Shown: positions 19,936 through 31,262, numbered from the stretch's first letter. The stretch: 64,000 nucleotides of DNA from Micrasema longulum (GCA_022494885.1 JAGVSM010001341.1:163689-227688); one strand, 5' to 3'. The notes: generated by a model from the letters alone, not told the origin. Program-made: numbers and translations.

Positions 19936-21714
19936 TGTAGCAAACAAATTTGAAACTCTTGATAAAGATTCTCAGTAACGAGACGACTGAACGGTTTTTG
20001 CTTGTCAAATGTAGGGAACTCTTATCCCAGTTAGAGATAACAGAAGAAAACGACGTTGATGTTTTGATGTAGATTTATCACATGTTTAATAAAATATAGA
20101 ATTTCGTTATGAAGTGATGGCTATAACTGAACTGAACTTATGTGAACTGCTTCATCTCCGAACTGAACTGTACTAAAGTACGACTGCTAAAAAGGATTTA
20201 CACAAATATGGAACGAGAAATACAGGTGACTTCAGGTTTCTTAAAATAAGACGGACTGAAACTCAAAACAACCTTTACTTTAAAGATTTGAAAATATTTA
20301 AAGAGTTATCAGAAAATCACAAAGAAGCTGGAAGGATTTCCACCTTCCAATTAAAGTGCTTTGTTTACATTCGGAATAAATACAAAAATTTATTATGTAT
20401 ATTATACATAAAATTAAGCTAGGTATATTTATTTTGATAATTATTATTTGATATTCCAGCTAAGTATCTGTATTTTGGATGTTTTATTATTTTGACGTTT
20501 ACGTACAGGAAATGCGCAATTTATGTTTTGCAGTGTTTTGAAGACGAGTAGGATAGGCGACAGTAGGTTTTTGTTTCTGGGTGAACTTAGAAGATCAGAG
20601 ATAAGTTTTCAAGTTAACTGTATGATATCTCTTTCTTTGGTTTCAATCTCGTAAGATGGATTGATTTGCAGCAAGGCTCTGGACCTTATCTATCATGTGG
20701 GCATTTTTAGGTCTTCACGTGATCTGCAGTTCAAATCTTCGATTAAATTCTCGAAGGATGAGTGGGATGTACTATGTGTCCCACCCATCTAGCGCGTTTC
20801 TCGAAGATGGCTATGGATGGATTCTACCAAAAACCTAGTTGTTTGTGATGCGGTCTCTTCAATAAATTTCCAAAATTATTTTATAGAACATCTCGAAAGC
20901 CGAATCATCGAATATCGCTTAATCTCTTATCGTCGCATTCTAATCAAAGATCAGTGGAAGATGTATCTCGTATGCATACGAGGAACCTAAAATATTCTAA
21001 CTGACGTATATATCGGATCATCTTACTATTTTGTCAGACTTGACTGTATCTGTATAACTCATTTGAATATTCACCCAACTCGCTCCTGTAACTAGATTTG
21101 TTACATCGTGTTTACAAATGAATGGTACGTAATACAGCGAGCATTTTCAAAACACGAAAAACTGATAACACTTTTGTACAATTCATTTTTAAAATACGAA
21201 ACTTAAATCGATGAATTATTCATTTGCGCCAAACTGGTTTCGAGTAAACCAAACCGTACTCGGAACAAATAACAACAGAGTGAAAAATGAATAACTTGAA
21301 AAATGGTTGCTAGTGCTTGGATTTTTGTTGCTTGGATTATGATTTGATTTTTGGATCAATTTTTAGAAAAATAAGAAGAACGAATCAACTGACGAATTGG
21401 AAAATGAGAATAGTAGCTTAAGAGCCTGTTTTATAAACATTCGTATTTTAGCTTGATACAATTTTTCATCTCTAAAAAGACTGTGCTAAAAAAAACCATG
21501 TGCAAACGGTGCTGTAACGTCATTTTACATTGAGCAAAAGACGAGATGTTTTGATATGCAAAAAATTTACATATTTACTTTACATGTAGAACTTTTGCTC
21601 AGAGAAATCTCTCCTTTATCGCACTGAGAGGGTTCAATATTTTGAAAGAGCGTATTAAGCTCTCAAGGACCAAAACTATTTTTAAAAGAGGAGTTAATGA
21701 CTGGATTTTCCTTA
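19936..21714. other. Long unassigned stretch
   Basis: No repeat partner, SINE head or coding motif was noticed over almost 1.8 kb, which makes it one of the longest possibly unique tracts here. 20560-20990 is less AT-rich and has many TCGA/TCTCGA words. A 10-bp inverted pair (TGAGCAAAAG at about 21532, CTTTTGCTCA at about 21593) flanks about 50 bases. Confidence 0.45.
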
Positions 21715-21805
21715 TTGGGAGAGATTTGAGTGGAAAACTCCTTGATAATTTTCCAAATGTTTGAGTTTACTGTTTACCATATTGGTGGGCCATATATTTA
21801 GATAA
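21715..21805 (+). repeat. Dispersed repeat (partner 2438-2530)
   Basis: Direct copy of 2438-2530: 'agatttgagtggaaaactcc', 'aaatgtttgagtttactgtt' and 'taccatattggtgggccata'. Confidence 0.7.
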
Positions 21806-22079
21806 AAATCCAAATATATATAATAATGATAATTTTGATTAAAAAATTCATATTAAAATAGCAAAATTGGGACTCCTGATGTTTTTTGCACAAAAAAAAG
21901 TGGACTTTGGATTTTTATTACAACTTAAAAAAGCATTTCTATGAGAAAAGTGGCCTTCAGTGTTTAATTTACGTATAAAATAGGTAACTGCGATAATTTT
22001 TGACATCAAAACAGCAAAAAGTCGACTCCCGTTTTTTATCCTGTAAAGTACAGATACTAAATATGGATGGATATGGGTC

Positions 22080-23140
22080 TACAAAAAAGTACAACATATT
22101 AAGACTAAGAAAGATAATAAAAGGAGGGTGAGTGCCGGGAAAAGAGTAAGCGGTGCACTGGAATCTACTTTGGCAAACAAATGTTTATGGCAAGACGCAA
22201 AACTAGCAGGTCACAACGGAGTTCTAGTGCCAGCTCTGATGAATGGTATGGAATTAAAAAAAATAATTATGAAAGTAGGTTAAATGCTGTCGAAATGCGA
22301 TCCCTCAAGCAAATGTGTGGTAAAACGATGTATGGTGGTGTACAAATGTCGAGATCCGTGAACTGTGTAAAGCTGAGACATGCATTATCGACAGAATCAA
22401 GAAAGGGGTGCTGCGTTGGTTTGGACATGTAGAGCGAATGAACAGCGAAAAAACGGCTAAAAGGATCTACGATGCGAATGTTTTTGGATGCAGAAAACGA
22501 GGAAGACCGAGAAAGACACGGCACGATCGAGTCTATTGAATACTTGAAGATGGACATGTCAAGAGTAGGAATAGTCGGCGTGCGTGCATGAGAAGATGTA
22601 TGAATGTGTAGTTCATAATCGATGACTCACATGTGTTCACCCGAAGTAGACTAATGACCGACGATGCAATGTCATCATTTTCTATCGAATCCAATACATA
22701 CGTATAATGCAACTCTTACAGTATTGCTCGTTAAACCGGGAGCATTGTTCTGCAGTACATTCACATCGTCCCTACCACGAAGAAATGAACTACAAAGGAA
22801 CGTGGACTATAAAGAGACCATAGGACGCAGCCAAGTCAGTCAGCCCAACAAGTTCAGTCCAGTTCGCTCAGCTCCAGCATGTAGTTCAAATGCAGTCTCT
22901 TCAACTCCTAATCGCCGTAACACTCGTGCGACATGATTAATTATTTATTCGCCATGTAGTAAAAAAACGCCAAACAGCAACCTCGTGTCTTCTCTGTCAA
23001 TCTCTAACTGGGGTAGGAACTCCAACTCTTAACTACCTTTATCCTACAAATGTAGAGGAAGCAAGGTCTGTTTGCAAATACAGAGTGATATGGCGTTGTA
23101 ACCTTTCTACCTACCCCTACGGGGAAACGGCATGATGGTT
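22080..23140 (+). mobile_element. RTE-type LINE 3' end, copy 2, split by a solo LTR
   Basis: Plus-strand counterpart of 16755-17330. The coding part (22150-22606) contains nucleotides for 'EMRSLKQMCGKTMYGG' and 'RCVGLDM'-type frames, with frameshifts separating 'LRWFGHV' and 'GRPRK'. It breaks at 22606 after 'gaagatgtatgaatg' and resumes at 23049 with 'aatgtagaggaagcaagg', ending in 'ctacccctacggggaaacgg' and 'ggtttgtttgttttgtg'. In the unbroken copy at 32055-32590 the two edges are adjacent. Confidence 0.85.
22607..23048. mobile_element. Solo LTR (442 bp) with 4-bp target duplication
   Basis: Inserted inside the RTE-type LINE. It starts TGTAG and ends CTACA, as LTRs do (TGT...ACA), and is flanked by the direct repeat AATG at 22603-22606 and 23049-23052. 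The empty site is visible in the sister LINE copies ('gaatgtagaggaagcgagg' on the LINE strand). A 4-bp duplication is compatible with BEL/Pao or some Gypsy elements; the orientation of transcription is unknown. The 90-codon frame 22664-22936 lies inside the LTR and is unlikely to be a gene. Confidence 0.75.
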
Positions 23141-24112
23141 TGTTTGTTTTGTGATAGTCGGAAATAACGTCGATATGTTTTTGATGTTAAGTTAAAATGC
23201 AGGATATCCCGTAAGAGGTACGTTCAAGGGTAGTAGCGAGATTGTTCATGCAATATAATGTATGGATTATCTCGACAGTCTCAAACATTCCCTAAATTTG
23301 GAACACATCTAAAGTTGTATGACAATATGAAATTTAAAGTATGTGAACACGGAGCTGCAATAAGCTACCATAATACACATGCATATACACAGTAGGTACT
23401 AGGGACGTTGTTGTATTGTTACCAAACCTTACAAGTTTCATGTCAACACGGGGTTTACCTCAAACATGGTAAATACAACATGAAGCTGGTATAAAACGAG
23501 TAAGCCCTTCGATGTAACGACAAAATAAAGAAATTATAAGGATTTTGAGAATATTGAAAGTTTAGATTTAAAAAAATGAAAAAATTCTGCAAATTGTTCT
23601 ATGCTTTCAAACGTTTGGTTGTGTTCTTCAAAACACAAGCAAAATGATTTATGATGCCCTTGTACAGTCCTTTCTTTCTTATGAAATGATTGGAGGAGGG
23701 AGGAGCTTATAATAATCATGTTAAGTATTTGTAAACCGTCTGAATATTTTTAAAATTAAAATTGTACTTGATAAAAATGTTTTTTCTCCTTCAACCAATT
23801 ACTTCAGGAAGACAAACTTTTGTAGCAAAAGTGTCTAAAATATATTTTTATGTGCCAACACTTCATTAAAAAAATATATATAAATAAATGTTCAAAAATT
23901 TTTGTTTATTGACAAATACCTGTTATAATTGTATGCCTAACGTTTCTACATCTCTAATGGAGCAAGATGCTTGTGTTAAGAGAGCGAATTATTTTCTAAA
24001 AAAAAAATGTGAATACGATAGAGATGAACTACTTTTTAAAAAAAAAATGAAATAATGGAAAAAAAATTGCTATCTTAAAAAAAAAGGTATTGATGAAAGA
24101 AATGAAACTAAC
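23141..24112. other. Unassigned sequence
   Basis: 23870-24100 is rich in A tracts. A 61-codon minus-strand frame (23534-23719) has no motif. Confidence 0.4.
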
Positions 24113-24480
24113 AAATTACAACAGGGATGGAGAATATCTTAAAGAAGGGAATACGAAAGTCTAGGCTTGAGGTGATTTTCACAAAAATGGCGCTGTATAA
24201 ATTATCCAAACATTATTATTATTATTATTAGGCATTTACAGGGCTTATGACCTGTCAATGGCTGTTCAAACATAGGGAAAATAGTGAATGTTACACAGTG
24301 TGTAAAGTGACCACTTAAACCAGCCATTGACACGTCATAAGCCCTGTAAATGCCTAGACTTCCATATTCCTTTCTTTAAGGTATTCTCCATTCCTGTTGT
24401 AATTTGTTAATCTTAACGACTCCCGAGGGGGTGAAATCCAATCTTTGTTTACAAACATTTGGACAAAATCAAATATTGTA
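24113..24480. repeat. Foldback repeat family (FB), both arms
   Basis: Forward arm 24113-24262 ('ggatggagaatatctta', 'ggcatttacagggcttatga', 'cctgtcaatggctg'), interrupted after 'gtctaggc' by about 55 bases that end in a (ATT)6 run. The sequence then flips to the reverse arm at about 24264: 'cacagtgtgtaaagtg', 'ccagccattgacacgtca', 'taagccctgtaaatgcctag' and 'catttggacaaaatc'. The arms can pair as a hairpin. Confidence 0.8.
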
Positions 24481-24689
24481 AGAAATGAAACTGCAAATTA
24501 CAAATTTTGGTCGCGATACTTCTCTATCGGAATATTAAAATGTCTTTAAAAATAATATTTAGTTTCACAGAAATAGTCTGCCATACTTATTTTTACATTG
24601 TTTATCTTTTCAGACTTCTTAATTTGATAATAATTGCTAGCATTAATATCTTTTATATACAAAACATTTAAGTTTGTAATTGAAAATTC

Positions 24690-24840
24690 TTGATGGAAGT
24701 TCATTGTAATTTATTATATAAATAAAATACGAGTGATACTTTAATCCACAAATTTGAAATATCCAGGGACCGGTTTCATCGCTTTCGCGACATCTTCGCG
24801 ACTGGTATCTTTATTAAAGAGTTAAATGTATATAATTTAT
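24690..24840 (-). repeat. Dispersed repeat with a hammerhead-like fold lacking the catalytic box
   Basis: On the minus strand: ACCAG, 'tcgcgaagatg', a UCGC-GAAA-GCGA stem-loop, then U-GAAA-CC-GG-UC, then CUGG pairing with ACCAG. The layout copies the hammerhead at 2765-2810, including the shared GAAACCGGU, but CUGAUGA is replaced. The 3' part ('caaatttgtggattaaagta', 'cactcgtattttattta') recurs at 52985-53078 in the same orientation. Confidence 0.5.
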
Positions 24841-25149
24841 ACAGAACAGAGGTAAGGATAGATAATTCAAAGTTATATGTAAGTAAATTAAATAAAGTTA
24901 TTTTTATCTTAAGGATCATTATCAACAAATTTTCTTTGGGTTAACTAATGAATCTTTTATATACTATAATTTACTTAAAATTAAACAACTTAACTCTACT
25001 TACATGTATGTGTATTATTGTATTTGCAATTGATATGTAAAAGGCAGCAAATGCCGTTTATTTCAATCAATAATAAAAAACTAAAACAACATAATAAAAT
25101 AAAATGTAGAATAGAAGCGGCCCGAACAGAATTTAACAAAATGAAAAAA

Positions 25150-25680
25150 AAAATTGTAACGATATTATAAACCTTGAGCTGAGACAACGAATGGTCAAAT
25201 GTTATATATGGTCTGTTGTACTGTACGGTGTAGAACCATGGACTCTTAAAGTTAATATTATAAACCACCTTGGAGCATTTGAAATGTGGATCCACCGTAG
25301 AATGTTAAGAATATCTTGGACTGATATGATAACCAACAATGAAGTATTACGTAGATCAAATACTAATAGAGAACTAGTTACCATTGTTAAGCTCCTTGAG
25401 ATTTCATATTTTGGCCATGTGTTGAGAGGTGATAAATATGTCATACTTCAGCTTGTCATATAGGGGAAAATCGAGGGACGTGAAGGGGTCAGAAGAAAAC
25501 AGCTTTCCTGGCTTCGAAACATCCGTGAATGGACGAGGATGAAACTGTGGATGAGCTGTTTTGCACTGTTCAGGATAGGGTAGCTTTCTCCCAAGTGATC
25601 TCTGATTTCTCTCACTTTCTCCAACGTCGGGGGGACCTGACAAGACACGTGAAGAAGAAGAAGAAGAAAAAATACTAAAG
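25150..25680 (+). mobile_element. LINE ORF2 C-terminal relic with (GAA)n tail
   Basis: Frame 25191-25463 reads 'YGVEPWTLKVNIINHLGAFE', 'MWIHRRMLRISWTDM' and 'FGHVLRGDKY', and after a stop continues as 'GKIEGREGVRRKQLSWLRN'. This is the C-terminus found in the insect RTE-like family often annotated as craniofacial-development-protein-2-like ('YG.E.WT', 'RRMLRISW', 'GHV.RG', 'GRR..SWL'). It ends in a GAA microsatellite (25651-25668). The minus-strand frames are shadows. Confidence 0.8.
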
Positions 25681-25957
25681 CTATTGATATAAGAGAAGCT
25701 TACACTATTAGTAATAATAATCATGGTTTATTAACAAAAATAACAATTACTTTATCTACTACATATACATTTAGGTAATATATTTCTCTGGATAATGTCA
25801 AGTCTGCCTATTAATATAATAATATATATCCTTTTTATACAGAGTTGATGGTTTTAGCGATGGTAAAAAAAAGTGTTAATCAGCAATCGAATCTGGAGAT
25901 TCTCAATTGAATAATATACAGGCCATGCCTATGAACGATTTTTTTGTTTTAATAATA
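25681..25957. other. Unassigned AT-rich sequence
   Basis: Nothing recognised between the LINE tail on the left and the LINE 3' end on the right. Confidence 0.4.
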
Positions 25958-26300
25958 AATAATAATAAATATGTACATCTCCCCTCCCCTCATTATCCTC
26001 TCTTCAAGCATTTTTGTCCTTATCCCGTCCAATTTACAGTAAATTAATGTTCTTAAAATTAATATTTAAAAAATCTTTGATAATTGAGTACATGAAAATA
26101 ACATTTTGAAATGTATAAATTGTATGTATTTATTTGATATGTAATATATTTTCTTTACTAACTTTGTATACTATGTGGAAATCTGTTATTAGCTCTGAGT
26201 TTATACACTTTATCTGTTTGTTTACTAAAAATATGTATGTAGAACTGTTGATTTCCCTAATAAAATAAAAATAAAATAAAAATAAAATAAAATAAATATA
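25958..26300 (+). mobile_element. Solo LINE 3' end (5'-truncated insertion)
   Basis: Nearly identical to the 3' UTR of the LINE at 43593-44570: 'aatatgtacatctcc', 'cctctcttcaagcatttttg', 'tccttatcccg', 'ttgagtacatgaaaata', 'tgtggaaatctgttattag' and 'ctaataaaataaaa'. It ends in the same (AAAATA)n tail. No coding is included, so it arose by severe 5' truncation. The high identity suggests recent activity of this family. Confidence 0.85.
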
Positions 26301-26382
26301 ATGAAATATGTATAAGAAATGTACTCAAATGAAAACAAAAAAATTGCAAATAAAATAAATAATGCATGTATTTCGTTGATTA

Positions 26383-27053
26383 TCTTTATTATATAATTCC
26401 TCTGTACGTGTGATGTCACTGAACTCCTCCTGAATGGCTTAACCAATGCGTGCGGTTTTTAGAGAAATATAGATCTTTGAGCTTTGCGTGTTCGTAGATA
26501 TGAAAATCTTTGATCTAATATGTAAAAAAAGTAAGGAGCATAAATGTTTTATTCATCGATCTACCAGAGTTGCATTCGAGGAGAATTTTGAATTTTGAAA
26601 ATTTGTTGTTTTTTTGTGTGTAAAAAAGTTTGTTTTTGAATGTTTACAAACAGCATTTGTTTTTTGTGGATCTCAATCAGATTCTTTCGTTAAATTCCTT
26701 ATAATTTAACCCATTTGCTTATTTTTACTGGATTTTTGGCAATACTAAAATAATATTAAATTCAATACATTTTTAAAAATCGTATTCCTACACAAGTACA
26801 CCCCTCTGTTGGTGAGAAGACAGGAATTTGACGTTTGCAAAAAATTACATATTTGAAAAAATATTTATTTTATGCTTTGGAATTCAACCTTAGTACCGAC
26901 TTAAATTCAATATTTGAATATTAACCGTTTTTAGTTTTGGAATTTCATCACAAACAAGTACCTTAGTACCTACTTATCAGTGAAAAGTCTTTTTTCAAGC
27001 TAATAGCAGGCAAGCCAACGATCGGGCAGGACAACGTCTGTCGGGTCCGCTAG
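26383..27053 (+). mobile_element. Non-autonomous Helitron, copy 2 (671 bp)
   Basis: Starts TC (26383) after an A and ends CTAG (27050-27053) before a T, as Helitrons do. The 5' part 'ataattcctctgtacgtgtg' followed by an 'actcctcctgaatggctt' block is typical of insect Helitron leaders; the 3' part has GGAC/GTCC paired about 6 bases before CTAG. Full-length relative of 3960-4646 (opposite strand). No coding. Confidence 0.7.
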
Positions 27054-27554
27054 TAATTTTATATAAACAAACCAGCTCTTGAAAAAATTGTCGATCTTTC
27101 AGAGAATCAATCGCCGAGACCCAATTCCCCATGGATATCAGTAGTTACATTTACAATGCATCGGAAAAGTTAATCTGAAAACTAATTTAGTAGTTGAGTA
27201 AGTTACATTGGATGCGTAATAAAACTTATTTTTTGATTTAATGTATTTGTAAAAGTTTATAAAAAGAGTTATGATTAATTGCCCGCGTGTTTATCATTGT
27301 CTAGTGTCTAGTAAAATTATTTTCCGTCATTATGTCTGTCAGGATTTTGATGAAAATGTCTTAAAATTGTCTTTATGTATATTTGTCTTATGTCTAGTAC
27401 TGGAAATTCTGTAAAAAGTCTGTCTGTAGGGTATTAGTAAGGCTTTTTGGGCTTTCATTCATGGCTCTAATGTGGTTTTACTTGTTCCTCCCCATCCTAT
27501 TATTCCGTAGCGTAATATTTACTAACACTTGTGGACTGAAATATTTGTTTTGGG
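27054..27554. other. Unassigned sequence
   Basis: No motif noted; 27380-27450 has several 'gtct' words. Confidence 0.4.
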
Positions 27555-27712
27555 TTTGATTTTACACTCCAATATTCCATAGCCCCTGGACTGACACTGA
27601 AGTGTAAGACTGTTCACCTTATCTTTACGTAACACATGATAGAGATACGTTTCATTTGGTGTACCATTGGAGTGCTCAATGCACCATTAGGTGCGGGTAT
27701 GATGATTGCTAG
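27555..27712 (+). mobile_element. SINE family A, 3' part
   Basis: 'ttttacactccaatattcca', 'ctggactgacactgaagtg', 'ttggtgtaccattggagtg' and 'gcaccattaggtgcgggta' match the SINE-A body and tail. The tRNA-like head is missing or too diverged to see. Confidence 0.75.
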
Positions 27713-28300
27713 ATTGCATAGACTCTGGACGGTAAAAAGTAGATCTCGGTTTAATCTAGTTGGCCACCTCTGTTTTAAATTATTTATGCAATGAATGCAC
27801 TGTTTTCTATTTGAGCGTAGTTCTTATCGCTAGAACAAAGTGCAGTTCAGTTCGATACACTCGCTAAACGCCCGACACCCGACACCACTCCCCACTTAAC
27901 CCGACTTCGAAACGGGGCGATAGACAAGACATTTTATTGAAAATGTACGGACCGATAAACGGTTAGAATAGCTGCTGTTTGGTCGCCAACGAAGCACAAT
28001 GGCTGACATTTTTAGGTGCAAACTGATATGAGAGTTTCCACACTATACTAAAGGACAATGCAATCGAGCCCCAGCGCTGCGGGCGACACACTTTGCAAAT
28101 AATATTATAAAAAAGTATTTTTTGTGGAAATCGTAACAAAAAAATACAATGGTATACATTTTAAAATACCTGCGAGAGTGACAAGGCGTGTTCAACCGAA
28201 TTACTGCAAAAATTATACATTGTAAAAAAAAAGTAAATATGTGCAAGTCTTATCTCCTAATTGAAAAACAGCTGTTCTTTTCAATTAATTAGGTTTTTTC
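27713..28300. other. Unassigned, locally GC-richer segment
   Basis: 27830-28090 stands out from its AT-rich surroundings, with CpG-containing words ('acgcccgacacccgacacc', 'cgcgctgcggg'-like runs). It could be a promoter or an old GC-rich transposon; no frame or partner supports either. Confidence 0.35.
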
Positions 28301-28309
28301 ATTTTTTTT

Positions 28310-29245
28310 ATTTTTATTGATAAACATGAAATACACAAAATATTATATATTATAAGATTATATAATATGAGTGGCACTCCCAGGAGTTATTAAAAAAAAC
28401 TCATTTGGGACCGTACATATGAAGAAAATATTTTTGACAATACATAATGTCATACATAGTTAATACATCCGAAATAGCAAGAAAACATTATATAAGAAAC
28501 ATAAAACACAGTACTTTACACCATTTATATAAATTACATTAATAACTATCAATATTTATTTATTTAAATCTTAAAGTAGGGCACACATATCATACATATT
28601 GTTATGTGTGTTCTAATAATAACATTGCAAATATATTTAATTTATAAATTGTTTATCACATATGTCTTGACCATTATTTTAAATTTTGATATGTTTTTTT
28701 CTTCATAAATATTTTTTTCCATTTCGTAATACTTTTTAATTGCTTTAAATAAAATTGAATTTTGTGACTTTGCCTTTTTCCTAAATGGAAGTCTAATTTT
28801 GTTCTTTTCTCTAGTATTGTGATCGTGTTCATGCTGGTTCCGATCAATTTTTTTCCAAAATTTTTTTTTTTTTTTTTAGATTTTATAATTTTATGAACAA
28901 ATATCATTGTATTGTAAAATATTCTTTGTTTATATGTTAATAATTTCATTACATTTACCATCGACTTTACCCTCGTATATCTGTTTTTTTTCAAAATGAT
29001 TCTAAAGGCTTTATTTTGTAATACAGTTAGTTTATCTATGTTTTCTTTGTTTGATAAAAATAAAATGCTACTACAGTAGTTAACGTGTGGTTCAATAATT
29101 GCTTTGTAAATAGTTTTGCAGGAGTCCTTATCAATAAATCTTCTGATCCTTCCCAAAATTGATATTTTTTTTGCAATCTTATTTATTACCATCTTAGCGT
29201 TTTGGTGAAATGTAAGTTTTGAATCCAACATTACACCTAAATATT
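28310..29245 (-). mobile_element. LINE 3' relic, family D
   Basis: The minus-strand frame of 185 codons (29231 to 28674) reads 'MLDSKLTFHQNAKMVINKIA', 'ILGRIRRFIDKDSCKTIYKA', 'IIEPHVNYCSSILF', 'LTVLQNKAFRIILKKNRYT' and 'LLTYKQRIFYNTMIFVHKI', the post-palm part of a CR1/Crack/Jockey-like ORF2. The start methionine is internal to ORF2. The 3' UTR extends to about 28310 and contains a two-tier stem-loop at 28377-28408. A second, SINE-interrupted copy is at 51470-52020. Confidence 0.85.
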
Positions 29246-29690
29246 TAATTTCAGAAGAGAAGAATTAAGTAATATTTTTTAATTGCGACACTTTTGGATT
29301 TTCCATTCAACTCTTCATGTTTTAGCTCATCGGGCAGTTTATTAAATTTAAAATGGCTAATATTTTCCAGAGACCTTCTGCCGAAACTTAGACACTTGAA
29401 AATTCCCCGAAAAACACGTATAGGAATTGTGAATATCATGACCAAATGTGTATTTTAAATTTGTGTGAGCTGAAAAGTTTATGATATTCAAAATAGTATT
29501 GGTTATGTCATGCAGTGGCATTACCTTGAAAGAAAGTATATTTGTCTGTCGGTAGATATGGGAATCCCATTTCAGTCCAAGAATGTTTCTCGAAACCCTG
29601 TTCTAAAGAGCTCGTATTTCTGAGATCTGATTTTTGCTGGCGAAACCCCATTAACATGATATATAGGATAGGTGGGAATGTATCGTAGCG
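29246..29690 (-). mobile_element. LINE C-terminal relic, second element
   Basis: The minus strand reads 'FRGIFKCLSFGRRSLENISH' followed by 'FKFNKLPDELKHEELNGK' (29445 to 29251), the 'FN.LP.ELK' tail motif. Upstream, 29450-29690 translates in broken frames with 'RNILGLKWDSHIY'-like residues. This is a different element from the one at 28310-29245, joined head to tail. Confidence 0.6.
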
Positions 29691-30490
29691 CAGTAGACGA
29701 CAAAGAAAATGGAATGAGGAAGCAAGCCACTTCGTCTATTTTTTTATGTATGTATCTTTTGATATATTGTTATGTGCCGTGGGGTGTTGAGTGGCACTTT
29801 GTAATGAGTAATTGAATCGACCTCCAGTCGTCAATAAAAAGAGCGTCAAAGATGGTATTTGTTTACTTGATTCACCTTTGAAGATAACAACACAATTTCT
29901 CCAACTTTACTCTTTGGGTTTACTGTACTTATAATAAATGATATTTAAGTTTACATTTAATAATAATAAATTGTCGTAGTCACGACGTACTAAGTTAGAA
30001 ATCTAATTTCATTGTGTCCTGGAACCAATGTATTTAGTTATTAAGTGTATCTTTACATTAAATGGAGGGGATAATAATATATTCAGTTAAAATGGTACTG
30101 TTTGGAGAAATCTCAAGATATATCTAAACAGTATCTAACAATCAGAATTTTACGTTATTGTATTATTTGAATGCAAACTTTTAAGATCTTAAAGATATGA
30201 TTCTTTAACCAAGAGACACCTGCTCTTTTAGACATATAATATCAATTTAAACAATATTACGTAAACGCATTAAGACAAAAAATTATTGCGTGTATAAATA
30301 GATGACCACCGCAAAAGATGTAATAAATAACTCTTGCGTAAATGAAATAGGAATACAATACGTTTTGTTAAAAAAATGTATGGTCAAATTACAAGAGATG
30401 GCCTTCACATTGAATATAACCTTTTCTTGTTATATTAATCTTTTAAAATATTTTGATATTCAATTAGATTTTTTTGTTTTGTTTTGTTTT
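29691..30490. other. Unassigned sequence
   Basis: No motif or partner noticed; the plus-strand frame 30302-30640 runs into the SINE on its right and is not a gene. Confidence 0.4.
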
Positions 30491-30494
30491 GTTT

Positions 30495-30668
30495 TTTTGC
30501 ACCACAACTGGCCAGGAAGCCCAATTACAGTAGTGAATTACATTACAGAACACCCAGGCTTGAGAAAAATCACATTTATTTTTTGTGTTCTCACCGGGAA
30601 TCGAACCCGGAACCTTCCGTGTGTGGGTCGAGCGTCTTGACCGCTACACCACGGAGGCCGCCGGTTTT
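30495..30668 (-). mobile_element. tRNA-derived SINE, family B
   Basis: On the minus strand: 'ggcctccgtggtgtagcggt' (A box), 'aagacgctcgacccacacac', B box 'gggttcgattcccggtgag', then a body with 'aatgtgatttttctcaagcc' and a 'cctggccagttgtggtgc' end. Sister copies are at 35355-35502 and 42475-42632 (minus); 31139-31230 carries the same head on the plus strand. Confidence 0.85.
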
Positions 30669-31138
30669 AAACTTCTACTGAATGTGTTGTATAATTTTTA
30701 GGTTTCATTTTTGTTTCTAAATCTTGTATTCGTTAATTAAACCAAATATATTAATATTATAATTTTTGTAAAAGGCATTTTTTCCGTATTCGTTAATAAA
30801 ATAACCAAGAATTTCAATAGAACAAAAGGCAAAAATGGTTTGAATATATTTTTTTGAACAGTCTGTTTTTTGGTTGAATGGAAGATATAGCTTTTAGTAA
30901 TAGGTCCGCCAAAGTACTTATTTCATTGTACTTGAAGATTAAAATAAATTAATAAACAAATCATTTTTTTAAAATCATCATTTAAGGAATTATATATCAA
31001 ATCGGCTACATATTGTACTGAACAATAAATTCTCGGATTTAGGTGACGCGATTCTAACGAAATTTCATGCATATTATAAACAATCACCTATAAAATATTT
31101 CAGTAGTATAATACAATAGATTTAATATTTGAACTTTG
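30669..31138. other. Unassigned AT-rich sequence
   Basis: Nothing recognised. Confidence 0.4.
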
Positions 31139-31262
31139 GCAACCTCCATGATGTAGTGGTAAAGACACTCGACTCACGCGCTGTAAGTTCCGGGTTCAAT
31201 TCCCGGTGAGAACCTAGAATCGCATCCAGATGATGTACTCAGTCTCGGAAGCAATACGTCCA
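31139..31262 (+). mobile_element. tRNA-derived SINE head, family B-like
   Basis: 'cctccatgatgtagtggtaa' (A box), 'gacactcgactcacgcgctg', B box 'gggttcaattcccggtgaga', then a different body ('cgcatccagatgatgtactc'). The head is family B; the body is not the one at 30495, so it may be a distinct subfamily. Confidence 0.7.

Noticed and set aside
22664..22936. 90-codon plus-strand frame as a gene
   Set aside because: Entirely inside the solo LTR, with no recognisable domain.
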